Of a DNA stretch of 64,000 nucleotides, positions 39,845 through 48,828 are shown in pieces. The stretch comes from Mycobacterium sp. BK086 (GTDB lineage Bacteria; Actinomycetota; Actinomycetes; Mycobacteriales; Mycobacteriaceae), in the NCBI GenBank assembly GCA_004362315.1, contig SNWL01000003.1:868001-932000 (forward strand). Reading direction: 5' to 3'. Each line of letters begins with the position of its first letter. Positions within the stretch are counted from its first letter, which is position 1. The notes below the pieces were generated by a model. The model had not been told where the DNA came from, searched no databases, and was given only the letters and a program-made list of their open reading frames with translations. Both the position numbers and the translations under genes were made by a program.

Positions 39845-40543
39845 ATGGTCTTCACGAAGGTCAACTCGAAAGTCGTCAAAGTCGACGTGGCCGCGGCCGG
39901 CGGTGTCGTCGCCCGCACCGGCGCCATGCTGCTCTACACCGGAGACGTCGCTTTCAGTCCGCATCAGGTTCCCGGTGCCGCGCAGATGGGCGGCATGGGC
40001 GGTCTGATGCGGATCGCGGGGCGGATGATGCAGGGTGAGCACGAACGCACCATGCTCGCCCAGGGCTACGGCGAGGTCCACTACGGCTACGCCGGCCTGG
40101 ATCTGCACATCGTCGAGATTCAGCCCGGCGCGGTCCTGACCGTGGAAGCCTCACGGCTGCTTGCCAATACGGCCGGCCTACAGAGCGCGATCGTCTCGGT
40201 CGCCGGCGGTTCGGGTGGCGGCGGTGGCGGCATGATGGGCATGCTGCGCGGCGCCGCGACCGGGGCGCTCACAGGTCAGGGCATGTTCACCACCCAGCTG
40301 TCCGGGCACGGTGCGGCGGTGCTGCTCGCCCACGGCGGCGTACTCGAATTGCAGGTGGGCGGCCCCGCTCCGGTGGTGGTGGACCCGCAAGCCTTCGTCG
40401 GCGCCTACGGCAATGTCACCACCGAGCTCAAGACCGCGATGAGCTGGCGCGACGCGGTCGGTCGCGGATCCGGCGAGGCCATGCAGCTGAACTGCCAGGG
40501 CCAGGGCACCGTCTTTGTTCAGGCATCGGAGGAAAAGCTGTGA
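39845..40543 (+). CDS. AIM24-family protein 2
   Basis: A 232-residue AIM24 paralogue, four bases after the first. A glycine-rich insertion (VAGGSGGGGGGMMGML) interrupts the mid-region, and the C-terminus reads GRGSGEAMQLNCQGQGTVFVQASEEK, typical of the family. Overlaps the next gene's start as GTGA, so the three are translationally coupled. May form heteromers with its neighbours. Confidence 0.85.
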   Translation: MVFTKVNSKVVKVDVAAAGGVVARTGAMLLYTGDVAFSPHQVPGAAQMGGMGGLMRIAGRMMQGEHERTMLAQGYGEVHYGYAGLDLHIVEIQPGAVLTVEASRLLANTAGLQSAIVSVAGGSGGGGGGMMGMLRGAATGALTGQGMFTTQLSGHGAAVLLAHGGVLELQVGGPAPVVVDPQAFVGAYGNVTTELKTAMSWRDAVGRGSGEAMQLNCQGQGTVFVQASEEKL

Positions 40544-41301
40544 CGCAGATGGTCAATCCGTCGAACCTGCCGCCGGACGACAACGTCCCCGGCAACAACT
40601 ATGCCTTCAACATCAACCTGACCGCGCCGTGGTTCATGCGCAAGGGCGCCATGATCGCCTACTACGGGCAGATCGAATTCCGGGCGCTCACCACCGGCCT
40701 GCACGCGGGCCTACTGCATATGGTGTCGCAAAATTTCTCCGCCCCACTGTATTTGGGCGACTACGTGGTGGCAGAAGGCCAGGGCAATCTGATCATCGGC
40801 GACCGCGGCTACGACATCAATTCCTATGATCTCGACGACGGCAACCTGACCATTCGAGCCGCCAATCTGCTGGCGTTCCAACCCGGTCTCGCGATGAACC
40901 AGTCGATCGTGCCGGGGTTCGTCACCCTCATCGGCACCGGAAAATTCCTGGCCTCATCCAACGGTCCGGTGCTGTTCGTCGAACCGCCGGCGCGGGTGGA
41001 CCCCGAAGCGCTGGTCGGCTGGGCCGATTGCCCGGCGCCCAGTCATCATTTCGATCAGCGCTGGATCAGTGGGTTCGTCTCGGCAGGCGCCGCCCGCATG
41101 GGCATCAACACCGGCGAGGAGCGCCAGTTCGATTTCACCGGCGCGGGAACGATTCTCGTGCAATCCAGCGAGAAGGTGATCAGCGACTCGGCGATCGTGC
41201 GCTCCATCGAATCCCAGCTGCACGGCCTGACCTTCACCGGCCTGCAGCACCTGGGCTCGGTGATCAATTCACAGATGGCCGCACAGCAGCAACAGCGCTG
41301 A
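40540..41301 (+). CDS. AIM24-family protein 3
   Basis: A 253-residue AIM24 paralogue starting at GTG. It retains the family C-terminal strand (GTILVQSSEKV) and then adds a helical tail of about 40 residues. It converges with the TerC-like gene; stops are three bases apart. Compared with its siblings the N-terminus carries an extra proline/asparagine-rich segment (NPSNLPPDDNVPGNNY). Confidence 0.85.
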   Translation: MTQMVNPSNLPPDDNVPGNNYAFNINLTAPWFMRKGAMIAYYGQIEFRALTTGLHAGLLHMVSQNFSAPLYLGDYVVAEGQGNLIIGDRGYDINSYDLDDGNLTIRAANLLAFQPGLAMNQSIVPGFVTLIGTGKFLASSNGPVLFVEPPARVDPEALVGWADCPAPSHHFDQRWISGFVSAGAARMGINTGEERQFDFTGAGTILVQSSEKVISDSAIVRSIESQLHGLTFTGLQHLGSVINSQMAAQQQQR

Positions 41302-41304
41302 CGC

Positions 41305-42411
41305 TCAGCCCGCCAGGGCTGACGTCTTGTCCTCCTGGGCCGCACGGCGATTGCGCATGACGCTGGAGATGAAGGCCGCGGCGATCAGGACCACGCCGAT
41401 CAAGCCGGTGACGATTTCGTTGACATGGACGCCAAGCGAGATGAGCAGGATGAACGCCAGCGCGCCGATCGCCCAGTGCGCCCCGTGCTCGAGGTACACG
41501 TAATCCGACAGGGTGCCTTTGCGGACCAGGAAGATCGTGATCGACCGCACGAACATCGCCCCGATGAAGCCCAGGCCCAGCGCAATGATGATCGGGTCGC
41601 TGGTGATGGCGAACGCACCGATCACCCCGTCGAACGAGAACGACGCATCCAGTACCTCGAGGTACAGGAACAGGAAAAAGCTTGCCTTGCCGGTGGTTAC
41701 GGCCAGCGCCGAGGGGCCATTCGAGGTGCCCTCCCCCGCTTCCTCGTCGTCGTCGATCTCGAACATCGAGCCCAGTCCGTCGACCAGGATGTAGGTCCCG
41801 ATGCCCAGAACTCCCGCCAGCAAGACCGTCGGCCGATGCTCGTCGGGAGCGAGGAATTCCGCGGAGATCACCAGCAGGCCAAGCGCCACCACGACCGCCA
41901 GCTGGTCGAGCTTGCCTGCCTTGCCCAGTGGGCGCTCCAACCAACTGAGCCAGGTGATTTCGCGTTCGCTGAAGATGAAATTCAGGAACAGCATCATCAG
42001 GAACATGCCACCGAACGAGGCGATCTGCGGATGCGCGGCGGTCAGCGCGGTCTCGTAACTCGGCGATCCGTCCGCGAAGTACGGCGCGCCGCCGGCCGGC
42101 GGGTTCAGCGCGATGTCAAGGGCGCGGACCGGATCCAGGCCGGCGGTGATCCACACGACGGCGAGCGGGAACACCAGCCGCATGCCGAACACCGCGATCA
42201 GGATGCCCACGGTCAGGAACATCTTCTGCCAGAACTCGCTCATCCGGCGCAGCACCGTGGCATTGATCACCGCGTTGTCGAACGACAACGAGACCTCGAA
42301 AATGCCCAGCACCGCCGCCAGGATGAGGGCCTGCGGCCCGCCGTAGAGGAACGCGACAACCAGCGCTACCGCGGAGACGAGAAACGAGATTCCGAAGACG
42401 CGTAAGACCAT
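41305..42411 (-). CDS. TerC-like integral membrane protein (DUF475)
   Basis: A 368-residue polytopic membrane protein of the TerC/DUF475 group. Helices bear the acidic intramembrane motif EVSLSFDNAVINATVL and, in the second half, EVLDASFSFDGVIGAF, which are thought to bind divalent metals. An acidic cytoplasmic loop (about 220-240, FEIDDDEEAGEG) lies between the halves. TerC proteins are proposed to sense or export metal ions, including manganese, at the membrane. It follows terD by 78 bases on the same strand. Confidence 0.88.
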   Translation of the reverse strand: MVLRVFGISFLVSAVALVVAFLYGGPQALILAAVLGIFEVSLSFDNAVINATVLRRMSEFWQKMFLTVGILIAVFGMRLVFPLAVVWITAGLDPVRALDIALNPPAGGAPYFADGSPSYETALTAAHPQIASFGGMFLMMLFLNFIFSEREITWLSWLERPLGKAGKLDQLAVVVALGLLVISAEFLAPDEHRPTVLLAGVLGIGTYILVDGLGSMFEIDDDEEAGEGTSNGPSALAVTTGKASFFLFLYLEVLDASFSFDGVIGAFAITSDPIIIALGLGFIGAMFVRSITIFLVRKGTLSDYVYLEHGAHWAIGALAFILLISLGVHVNEIVTGLIGVVLIAAAFISSVMRNRRAAQEDKTSALAG

Positions 42412-42489
42412 GGCGATCCCCTTGACAAGTGTGGAAATTGGCGACGGCCACCGGCGCGGATCGCGCCGGTGGACGTCGGTGGGTCGGTG

Positions 42490-43065
42490 TTAGACGTTCA
42501 CTCCGTAGTCACGCGCGATGCCGGCCAGACCCGAGGCATAGCCCTGACCGATCGCGCGGAACTTCCATTCCTCGCCGTTGCGGTAGAGCTCACCGAACAC
42601 CATCGCGGTCTCGGTGGAGGCATCCTCGGACAGGTCGTAGCGCGCCAGCTCCTTGCCGTTGGATCGGTCGACCACCCGGATGAAGGCGTTCTGGACCTGC
42701 CCGAAGCTCTGCGAGCGCGAGTCGGCGTCGTAGATCGACACCGGGAAGAAGATGTTGGTGATGCTCGGCGGCGTCGCGGCGAGGTCGACGGTGATGACCT
42801 CGTCGTCGCCTTCACCCTCACCGGTGAGGTTGTCGCCCTTGTGCTCGATCGAGCCTTCCGGGGACTTCAGATTGTTGAAGAAGACGAAATGCTTGTCGCT
42901 GAGCACCTTCTTGTCGGCGCCCGTGGCGATGGCGCTGGCATCGAGGTCGAAGTCGGTTCCCGTCGTCGTCCGGATATCCCAACCCAGGCCAACGGCCACC
43001 GCGGTGAGGTTCGGTGCCTCCTTGGTCAGCGAAACATTTCCACCCTTGGTCAGACTGACACCCAT
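42490..43065 (-). CDS. terD: TerD calcium-binding stress protein
   Basis: A 191-residue canonical TerD protein starting [18 protein letters not shown]. Calcium-binding acidic positions are in DFDLDASAI and the [12 protein letters not shown] loop, followed by [21 protein letters not shown]. TerD proteins are cytosolic or membrane-associated calcium-binding factors of tellurite/oxidative stress response. Upstream of the TerC-like gene, presumably co-transcribed; divergent from the helical protein at 43235. Confidence 0.95.
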   Translation of the reverse strand: MGVSLTKGGNVSLTKEAPNLTAVAVGLGWDIRTTTGTDFDLDASAIATGADKKVLSDKHFVFFNNLKSPEGSIEHKGDNLTGEGEGDDEVITVDLAATPPSITNIFFPVSIYDADSRSQSFGQVQNAFIRVVDRSNGKELARYDLSEDASTETAMVFGELYRNGEEWKFRAIGQGYASGLAGIARDYGVNV

Positions 43066-43234
43066 GCGATGCTGCCTTCCTTTAACTGTGAGAAAACTGT
43101 GTGGAACCAACAGGCAAATGTCTGTGGTGCTGCGCGCCGGCGCGGTCGGCGCCGCGCCCCCCACCGTAGTGGATGCGCGGATGGGTGAAATTGTTTCAGC
43201 TAATCGCCGTCGCCTCCACCATTAGGATCGAACC

Positions 43235-44428
43235 GTGCCCAGTCGCTGGCTGAGGTTGTCTCGCAGCCCGCGCGAGGACAACGACACCCAGATACCCGCT
43301 GAACTCACCAGCGCGTTCCTTGATATGGAACGCCGCCTGGGTATCGCGGAGCAGGCCGTCGAGATCGCCACCGCCCTGCAGCATCACGCATCGCTTACAG
43401 CTGAATGGGCCACCGCCCGTGACCGGGCCTACGCCGCCACCGCCCAGTACCTGGCGGTCGCGGCGCCGGATTCCACGAACGCGGGCCCCCGGGCGCCGCT
43501 GGCCGAGGTCGCGCGCAGCATCGACACCGCGATGGCCGGGCTCGACGATTTCTACCACCGGCACCGGCGCACCCTCGACGGCGCTACCGGGGCGGCGGTG
43601 TCCGCCAGGACCCAGGCCGACCAGGCGCTCGCCGCTGCGATCCCCGCGCTGCAACGGCTGGCGGCGCTGGACCCCGAATTCGCCGACTATCCGTCCGTCC
43701 GGGCCGCCAGGGAGTTGGTCGAATCCACCCGCACCGAGACCCAGGCCGTCGTGCACCGCGGCGACATCGCAGCCACCGGTACGTCCGCGCAACGGCTGCA
43801 GCGCGCCATCGCGGCCCTCGACCAGGCCGTCGCCGCCGCCCCCGGCCTCAACGAACGCACAACTCGCACAATGGCTTCCGTGCGCACCCGGCTCGATGCC
43901 ATCACAAACCGCGCGGGCACCATCGATACCGCGTATTCGGCGTTGCTCAGAGAATTCAACGTCGCATCGTCTGAAGACCTGGACGACAACAAAGAACTCG
44001 CCCAGACTCACCTCGACGTCGCACGGACCTGTATCGACCGCGCCGCACGGGAACTCGGCGCACACCACCCTGAGCAGGCCGCGGCCCTGGCGGCGCAGGC
44101 CAGAGAAGAGCTGGCGCGCGCCGAGGGACTCGTCGACGCGGTCACCGACCGGCTCGGCATCCTGCGTGCCCTGCGCGCCGACCCCAGTCAACCGGAGCGG
44201 GACATCCGATTCCGGATCCGCGACGCGCAGCGCTTGGCCGTCGACCGCAACGCGACAGCCGAATGGGGCACGGCGCTCGACGCCCAGGTGCCCCGCGTCG
44301 ACCGGATCGTCGAGGCCCTGCGCGGTCCCCACCCCGACTATTGGCGATACCACGTCGCCCTGGACGAGGTCTCGCAGTTCGTCGCCAACATCGTCAACCG
44401 CATCCGACAACAATCGGCGACACGATGA
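43235..44428 (+). CDS. Helical protein of unknown function in Ter island
   Basis: A 397-residue, Ala/Arg/Glu-rich, predicted all-helical protein starting at GTG. No transmembrane segment, no signal peptide and no nucleotide-binding motif. Several segments look like coiled coil (about 20-75, 170-215 and 250-300). I do not recognise a family, and it does not look like TelA. It is first in a chain of five genes with four-base overlaps (44425, 45618, 46856, 47965), so its product is likely needed in stoichiometric amounts with the enzymes that follow. Confidence 0.8.
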   Translation: MPSRWLRLSRSPREDNDTQIPAELTSAFLDMERRLGIAEQAVEIATALQHHASLTAEWATARDRAYAATAQYLAVAAPDSTNAGPRAPLAEVARSIDTAMAGLDDFYHRHRRTLDGATGAAVSARTQADQALAAAIPALQRLAALDPEFADYPSVRAARELVESTRTETQAVVHRGDIAATGTSAQRLQRAIAALDQAVAAAPGLNERTTRTMASVRTRLDAITNRAGTIDTAYSALLREFNVASSEDLDDNKELAQTHLDVARTCIDRAARELGAHHPEQAAALAAQAREELARAEGLVDAVTDRLGILRALRADPSQPERDIRFRIRDAQRLAVDRNATAEWGTALDAQVPRVDRIVEALRGPHPDYWRYHVALDEVSQFVANIVNRIRQQSATR

Positions 44429-45621
44429 CCGCAGCCCGAGCCGTCCACGGACGAGCAGCCTTTCAGCACTTCCACCACCTGGGGCCGGACGAACGGGACC
44501 GGCTCTTCTATCTCGCTCCAGAGGAACTCTCCGCCGACGCCGACCGCGACCTGCTCGCGACCGCACTGGGCGCCACGCTGTACATGCCTGCCGATCGCGC
44601 CGACCTTCCCGCCACGGTCATTCGCCGCTCCGCCGAGGGCATCTGCTCGATGGTGCTCGACCTGGAGGACGCCGTCGAGGAGCGTGGTGTCGCGGCCGCC
44701 CTGGACAACGCCGTGGCCGCACTCGACGCGCTGGCCGAGCTACCCGGTCCGCTGCGGGCGATGATCTTCGTCCGCGTCCGAAGCCAGCGCTGCATCGAGA
44801 GGATCACCGCCAACCTGGGCCGCGGAGCCGAGGTGTTGCTCGGCTTTGTCATTCCCAAATTCGAGGCTGCCACCGGCGAGACCTACCTGGCCCAGACCGC
44901 GGCCGCCGCGGACACCCTGGGCCGGCGGCTGTATTGCATGCCGGTGCTGGAATCCGCCCGCGTCATCTACCGGGAAACCCGGGCCGCGGAGCTCGAGGCC
45001 GTATCTGAACTGCTTGGCAAACACCGGGATTCGGTGCTCGCCGTGCGGGTCGGCGCCACCGATCTGTGCGGGAAGTTCGGCATCCGCCGCGACCGCGACC
45101 ACACCATCTATGACGTGCACGTGGTGGCCTCTGCCATCGCCGACATCGTCAACTACCTCGGACGTACCGACGGCACCGGCTTCGCGGTCACCGGTCCGGT
45201 CTGGGAGTATTTCGCCGACCACGAGCGGTTGTTCCGGAGCATGCTGCGTACCACTCCGTTCGCCGAGCACGACGCGGTGCGCTTCCGCGACAAGCTTGTC
45301 AGCCGCGATCTCGACGGGTTGCTGCGCGAAATCAGCCTGGACCGCGCCAACGGCATGATCGGCAAGACTGTCATCCACCCGTATCACGCGCCGGTGGTGC
45401 ACGCCCTGTCGGTGGTGACCCACGAGGAGTACCGCGACGCCACCGACATCCTCGCCGCCGAAGCCGGCGGAGTGCGCCGTTCGGAATACCGCAACAAGAT
45501 GAACGAGGCTCGCCCACACAGGATTTGGGCGACACACGTGCTGCGCCGCGCCCAGGTGTTCGGTGTCGCCAACCAAGGCGTCACGTTCGTCGACTTCCTC
45601 ACGCGTCTGGCGGCCAAGTGA
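44425..45621 (+). CDS. HpcH/CitE-like lyase of Ter module
   Basis: A 398-residue TIM-barrel protein of the HpcH/HpaI aldolase-citrate lyase beta group. It starts at the ATG overlapping the previous stop. Barrel landmarks are SMVLDLEDAVEE (metal-binding acidic residues), RAMIFVRVRS (substrate arginine), GFVIPKFEAATGE, and the C-terminal MIGKTVIHPYH. It probably makes or breaks a carbon-carbon bond next to a carboxylate or CoA thioester; the substrate is unknown. Such lyases recur in Ter operons with phosphoribosyltransferases and a HAD phosphatase. Confidence 0.85.
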   Translation: MTAARAVHGRAAFQHFHHLGPDERDRLFYLAPEELSADADRDLLATALGATLYMPADRADLPATVIRRSAEGICSMVLDLEDAVEERGVAAALDNAVAALDALAELPGPLRAMIFVRVRSQRCIERITANLGRGAEVLLGFVIPKFEAATGETYLAQTAAAADTLGRRLYCMPVLESARVIYRETRAAELEAVSELLGKHRDSVLAVRVGATDLCGKFGIRRDRDHTIYDVHVVASAIADIVNYLGRTDGTGFAVTGPVWEYFADHERLFRSMLRTTPFAEHDAVRFRDKLVSRDLDGLLREISLDRANGMIGKTVIHPYHAPVVHALSVVTHEEYRDATDILAAEAGGVRRSEYRNKMNEARPHRIWATHVLRRAQVFGVANQGVTFVDFLTRLAAK

Positions 45622-46859
45622 ACGCGACGACGCCGTGGGCGACCGAGCGATTCGGGTTGCGGCTCCAGGACGACGCCGGCGGCACGCACCGGTTGTCGGG
45701 GCTGGTGCTGCCGGGGTTGCGGCGCAACCCACGCCGCGCTCACCTGCTCGTGTCGACCGTGCTGGGCAAGCACATCGCGGTGTCGCCGACGACCGTGCGC
45801 GACGCCGCCGACAGGCTCGGCGATACCGTCGCCGCACTCGGCGCCAGCGAGGCCGATGTGCTCGGCATGGCCGAAACCGCCACCGGGTTGGGCCACTGCG
45901 TCGCCGACCGGCTCGACGCTGCGGTCTACCTGCACAGCACCCGGCGCCAGGCCCCCGCCCGCCAGATCTATGCCGAATTCCAGGAAGGGCACTCGCACGC
46001 TACCGATCACCTGCTGCAGCCCGCCGGGCCCGCGGTGTTCACCCAGTATCGCCCCCTGGCGATCGTCGACGACGAAATATCCACCGGAACAACCGCTTTG
46101 GCGACGATCGAAGCCCTGCACCGGCAACACCCCCGACCCCGGTACATCGTTGCCTCGCTGGTCGACGTCCGCACGGCCGCGCACAGGGCGCTGGCCGACC
46201 AAAAAGCCCAGACCCTCGGGGCGGCCATCGACTTCGTCAGCCTCGCCAGCGGCCAAGTCAGCATCCCCGATGCCCTGACCGCACAGGTGTGCGCCCTACC
46301 CGCACCTCGGCTCAACCCCACCCACCACGACGTTCCCGGCAGCTGCCGGACGGTGACGCTGCCCTGGCCGGCAGATGTCCCCGACGGCGGCAGGCACGGC
46401 TTCCTGCGCAGCGACGCTCCGGCGTTCGGCGCCGCCGTCGCGGAGGCAGCCACTGAGCTCAGCGCGGTGCTCGACCCGGGCCGGCCGCTGCTGGTGGTGG
46501 GCCATGAGGAACTCATGTATCTGCCGCTGCGGATCGCCGAGTTGCTGGCCGCCCGTGGCTTTGCCACCCGCTTTCAGTCCACCACCCGATCCCCGGCCTA
46601 TGTCGTCGACGGCCCCGGCTATCCGCTGCGCACCGGATTCGAGTTTCCCCCAGGCGAATCCGGCGAGACCGGACACCGCTATCTCTACAACGGGTGGCCG
46701 GGTGCGCGCGCCCAGCTGGTGGTCGTGATGGACGAGATCGCGTTACCCGGCGCCGGGGAACTCTCCGCTGTGCTGACCGCGGCCGGGTACGACGTCGTCC
46801 TTGCCGTGGTCGCCGGACCCGGTTTCGATGCACTGACCAGCGCACGGGCGGCGACATGA
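45618..46859 (+). CDS. Phosphoribosyltransferase with TRSP domain (Ter type)
   Basis: A 413-residue protein, GTG start overlapping the lyase stop. The N-terminal half (about 40-225) is a phosphoribosyltransferase fold with the PRPP-binding motif AIVDDEISTGTTAL. The C-terminal part (about 255-410) resembles the TRSP domain found on Ter-associated transferases (STTRSPAYVVDGPGYP region). It likely attaches a ribose-phosphate to an unknown base. Pairs with the second transferase-like gene that overlaps its end. Confidence 0.82.
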   Translation: MNATTPWATERFGLRLQDDAGGTHRLSGLVLPGLRRNPRRAHLLVSTVLGKHIAVSPTTVRDAADRLGDTVAALGASEADVLGMAETATGLGHCVADRLDAAVYLHSTRRQAPARQIYAEFQEGHSHATDHLLQPAGPAVFTQYRPLAIVDDEISTGTTALATIEALHRQHPRPRYIVASLVDVRTAAHRALADQKAQTLGAAIDFVSLASGQVSIPDALTAQVCALPAPRLNPTHHDVPGSCRTVTLPWPADVPDGGRHGFLRSDAPAFGAAVAEAATELSAVLDPGRPLLVVGHEELMYLPLRIAELLAARGFATRFQSTTRSPAYVVDGPGYPLRTGFEFPPGESGETGHRYLYNGWPGARAQLVVVMDEIALPGAGELSAVLTAAGYDVVLAVVAGPGFDALTSARAAT

Positions 46860-47968
46860 AGACCCCGCTGGCCGGACCGGATTTCGGCAGTTACGCCCCC
46901 GACGAGGTCAGCTGGCTGCTCACCGACCTGTCGGACATGCCACTGGAGGCCGACACCGCCCGTCGGGAGCGTGAAATCCAGTCCGGGCGTGCCCATTACG
47001 CGGAATCGCTGCCCATCGAGTATCAGCCCAATCCCGAATATCGCGCCTTGTTCACCGAGGTACTCACCGAAACGGCAGCCCGGCTGGCCACCGCCGTCGG
47101 CGTCGTCACCGAACTGGTTCTCGCCGAGCGCGGTCACGACATCTGCCTGGTCTCGCTGGCCCGCGCCGGCACCCCGATCGGCATCCTGATGCGCCGCTGG
47201 GCTGCCCGGCATCACGGACTGCGGCTACCGCACTATGCCGTGTCGATCGTGCGGGACCGCGGGATCGACACCGCCGCACTGCATTACCTCAGCACGCACC
47301 ACGACCCGGCCTCTGTCGTGTTCGTCGACGGCTGGACCGGTAAGGGCGCGATCACTCGGGAGCTGACCGCGGCCCTGGCGGCGCACGCCGCCGAGACCGG
47401 CGTCCACTTCAACCCCGACCTGGCGGTCTTGGCCGATCCCGGTGACTGTGTGCGCACCTACGGCACCCGCGACGACTTCCTCATCGCGTCCGCGTGCCTC
47501 AATTCGACGGTGTCCGGACTGATCTCCCGCACCGTGCTCAACCGTCGATTGATCAGCGTCGACGATTTCCACGGCGCCAAGTTCTATCGCGAACTGGCCG
47601 CCGATGACCGCTCCGGCACCTTCCTGGACGCCGTGAGCGCGTGCTTCGACGAGGTGTTTACCTGCGCGACAAAGCAGAGTGCCGAGCTGATGTCGGCCGA
47701 TCGCACCCCCGGTTGGGCGGGGATGGCCACCGTCGAACAGATCCGCCGCGACTATGGCATCACCACAACCAATTTCGTCAAACCCGGGATCGGCGAAACC
47801 ACCCGGGTGCTGCTGCGCCGGTTACCCCGACACATCATCGTGCGGGATCCCGACGCCCCCGAGCACCGGCACATCAGGCTCTTGGCCGCCGAACGTGGTG
47901 TGCCCGTCTCGTGCAAGCCCGACCTCGCCTACGCGTGCGTGGGCCTGATCGATGACGTGATCCAGTGA
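46856..47968 (+). CDS. PRTase-like/StiP-type protein with C-terminal PELOTA-like domain
   Basis: A 370-residue protein, ATG start overlapping the preceding gene. The body resembles the Ter-associated StiP/PRTase_1 group: SLARAGTPIGILMRR, FVDGWTGKGAITREL and HFNPDLAVLADPG. The last about 60 residues (GETTRVLLRRLPRHIIVRDP onward) look like the PELOTA-type RNA-binding domain often fused to it. Annotated in databases as cysteine protease StiP, but the fold argues for a phosphoribosyltransferase-like enzyme. Acts presumably with its two neighbours. Confidence 0.8.
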   Translation: MKTPLAGPDFGSYAPDEVSWLLTDLSDMPLEADTARREREIQSGRAHYAESLPIEYQPNPEYRALFTEVLTETAARLATAVGVVTELVLAERGHDICLVSLARAGTPIGILMRRWAARHHGLRLPHYAVSIVRDRGIDTAALHYLSTHHDPASVVFVDGWTGKGAITRELTAALAAHAAETGVHFNPDLAVLADPGDCVRTYGTRDDFLIASACLNSTVSGLISRTVLNRRLISVDDFHGAKFYRELAADDRSGTFLDAVSACFDEVFTCATKQSAELMSADRTPGWAGMATVEQIRRDYGITTTNFVKPGIGETTRVLLRRLPRHIIVRDPDAPEHRHIRLLAAERGVPVSCKPDLAYACVGLIDDVIQ

Positions 47969-48789
47969 CCGCGCTCATCGCCAGCGACCTGGATCGCACG
48001 CTGATCTACTCCCGCCGGTTCTTCGAGGTCGCGCCACCGGTGGAGCACTGCGTCGAGATCTACCGCGACGAGCCCATCTCCTTCATGACTCCGGCTTCGG
48101 CAGAACTGTTGTGGCAGTTGACTACCCAACACCTGGTTGTGCCCGTCACGACCCGCACCGTCGCGCAGTACTCCCGGATCACCCTGCCCGGCGGCCCGTT
48201 CCGCTACGCGATCACCAGCAATGGCGGCACCATCCTGCTCGACGGTGTTCCCGATCTCCTGTGGGCAGACACCATGGCCACCCGCATTCGCGCCAGCGGA
48301 CCTCCGCTGGCCGAGGTCATAGCGCAGCTGCAGAACCGCATCGACGACAGCTGGGTCGACAATCTGCGCACTGCCGAAGACCTGTTCTGCTACCTCGTCG
48401 CGGACGAAGCCGCGCTTCCCGCCGACTTCGTGACCGAGTGGCAGACGTGGTGCGCACCGCGCGGCTGGAAGGTGTCCCAACAGGGCCGCAAGATCTACAC
48501 GGTGCCGGAGCCCCTGTGTAAATCCCAGGCGGTGGCCGAATTGCATCGCCGCCTCATCGAATCCGGCCAGCTGCCCGAGCACGCGCCGATCGTGGCCGCC
48601 GGCGACGGCGCGCTGGATGCCAAACTGCTCGAGCTGGCAGACGCGGCGATCCGCCCCGCCCACGGCGAATTGCACAGCCTGGACTGGCAATGCGCCGATC
48701 TGCACGTGACCACCGGCAGCGGAGCCATCGCCGCAGAGGAGATCCTCACCTGGTTCAGTCAGCAGGTAACCACCGATATGCACCATTAA
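47965..48789 (+). CDS. HAD-superfamily phosphatase of Ter module
   Basis: A 274-residue Cof-type HAD hydrolase, GTG start overlapping the preceding stop. Motif I is SDLDRTLIY (Asp nucleophile and acid), motif III a lysine around CKSQAV, motif IV AAGDGALD. A cap domain lies between. It likely removes phosphate from the product of the transferases upstream, completing a nucleoside-like compound. Followed after 39 bases by the double-TerD gene. Confidence 0.85.
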   Translation: MTALIASDLDRTLIYSRRFFEVAPPVEHCVEIYRDEPISFMTPASAELLWQLTTQHLVVPVTTRTVAQYSRITLPGGPFRYAITSNGGTILLDGVPDLLWADTMATRIRASGPPLAEVIAQLQNRIDDSWVDNLRTAEDLFCYLVADEAALPADFVTEWQTWCAPRGWKVSQQGRKIYTVPEPLCKSQAVAELHRRLIESGQLPEHAPIVAAGDGALDAKLLELADAAIRPAHGELHSLDWQCADLHVTTGSGAIAAEEILTWFSQQVTTDMHH

Positions 48790-48828
48790 CCACCCTGTGC
48801 GCCTAGAAGATTCGAGGAAGGACATCCG

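Noticed and set aside
43196-44566. Minus-strand frame of about 456 codons opposite the unknown helical gene
   Set aside because: The plus-strand frame is translationally coupled to the lyase and has a plausible GTG start; the antisense frame has neither and looks like a shadow. This was the closest call, since the sense protein has no known family.
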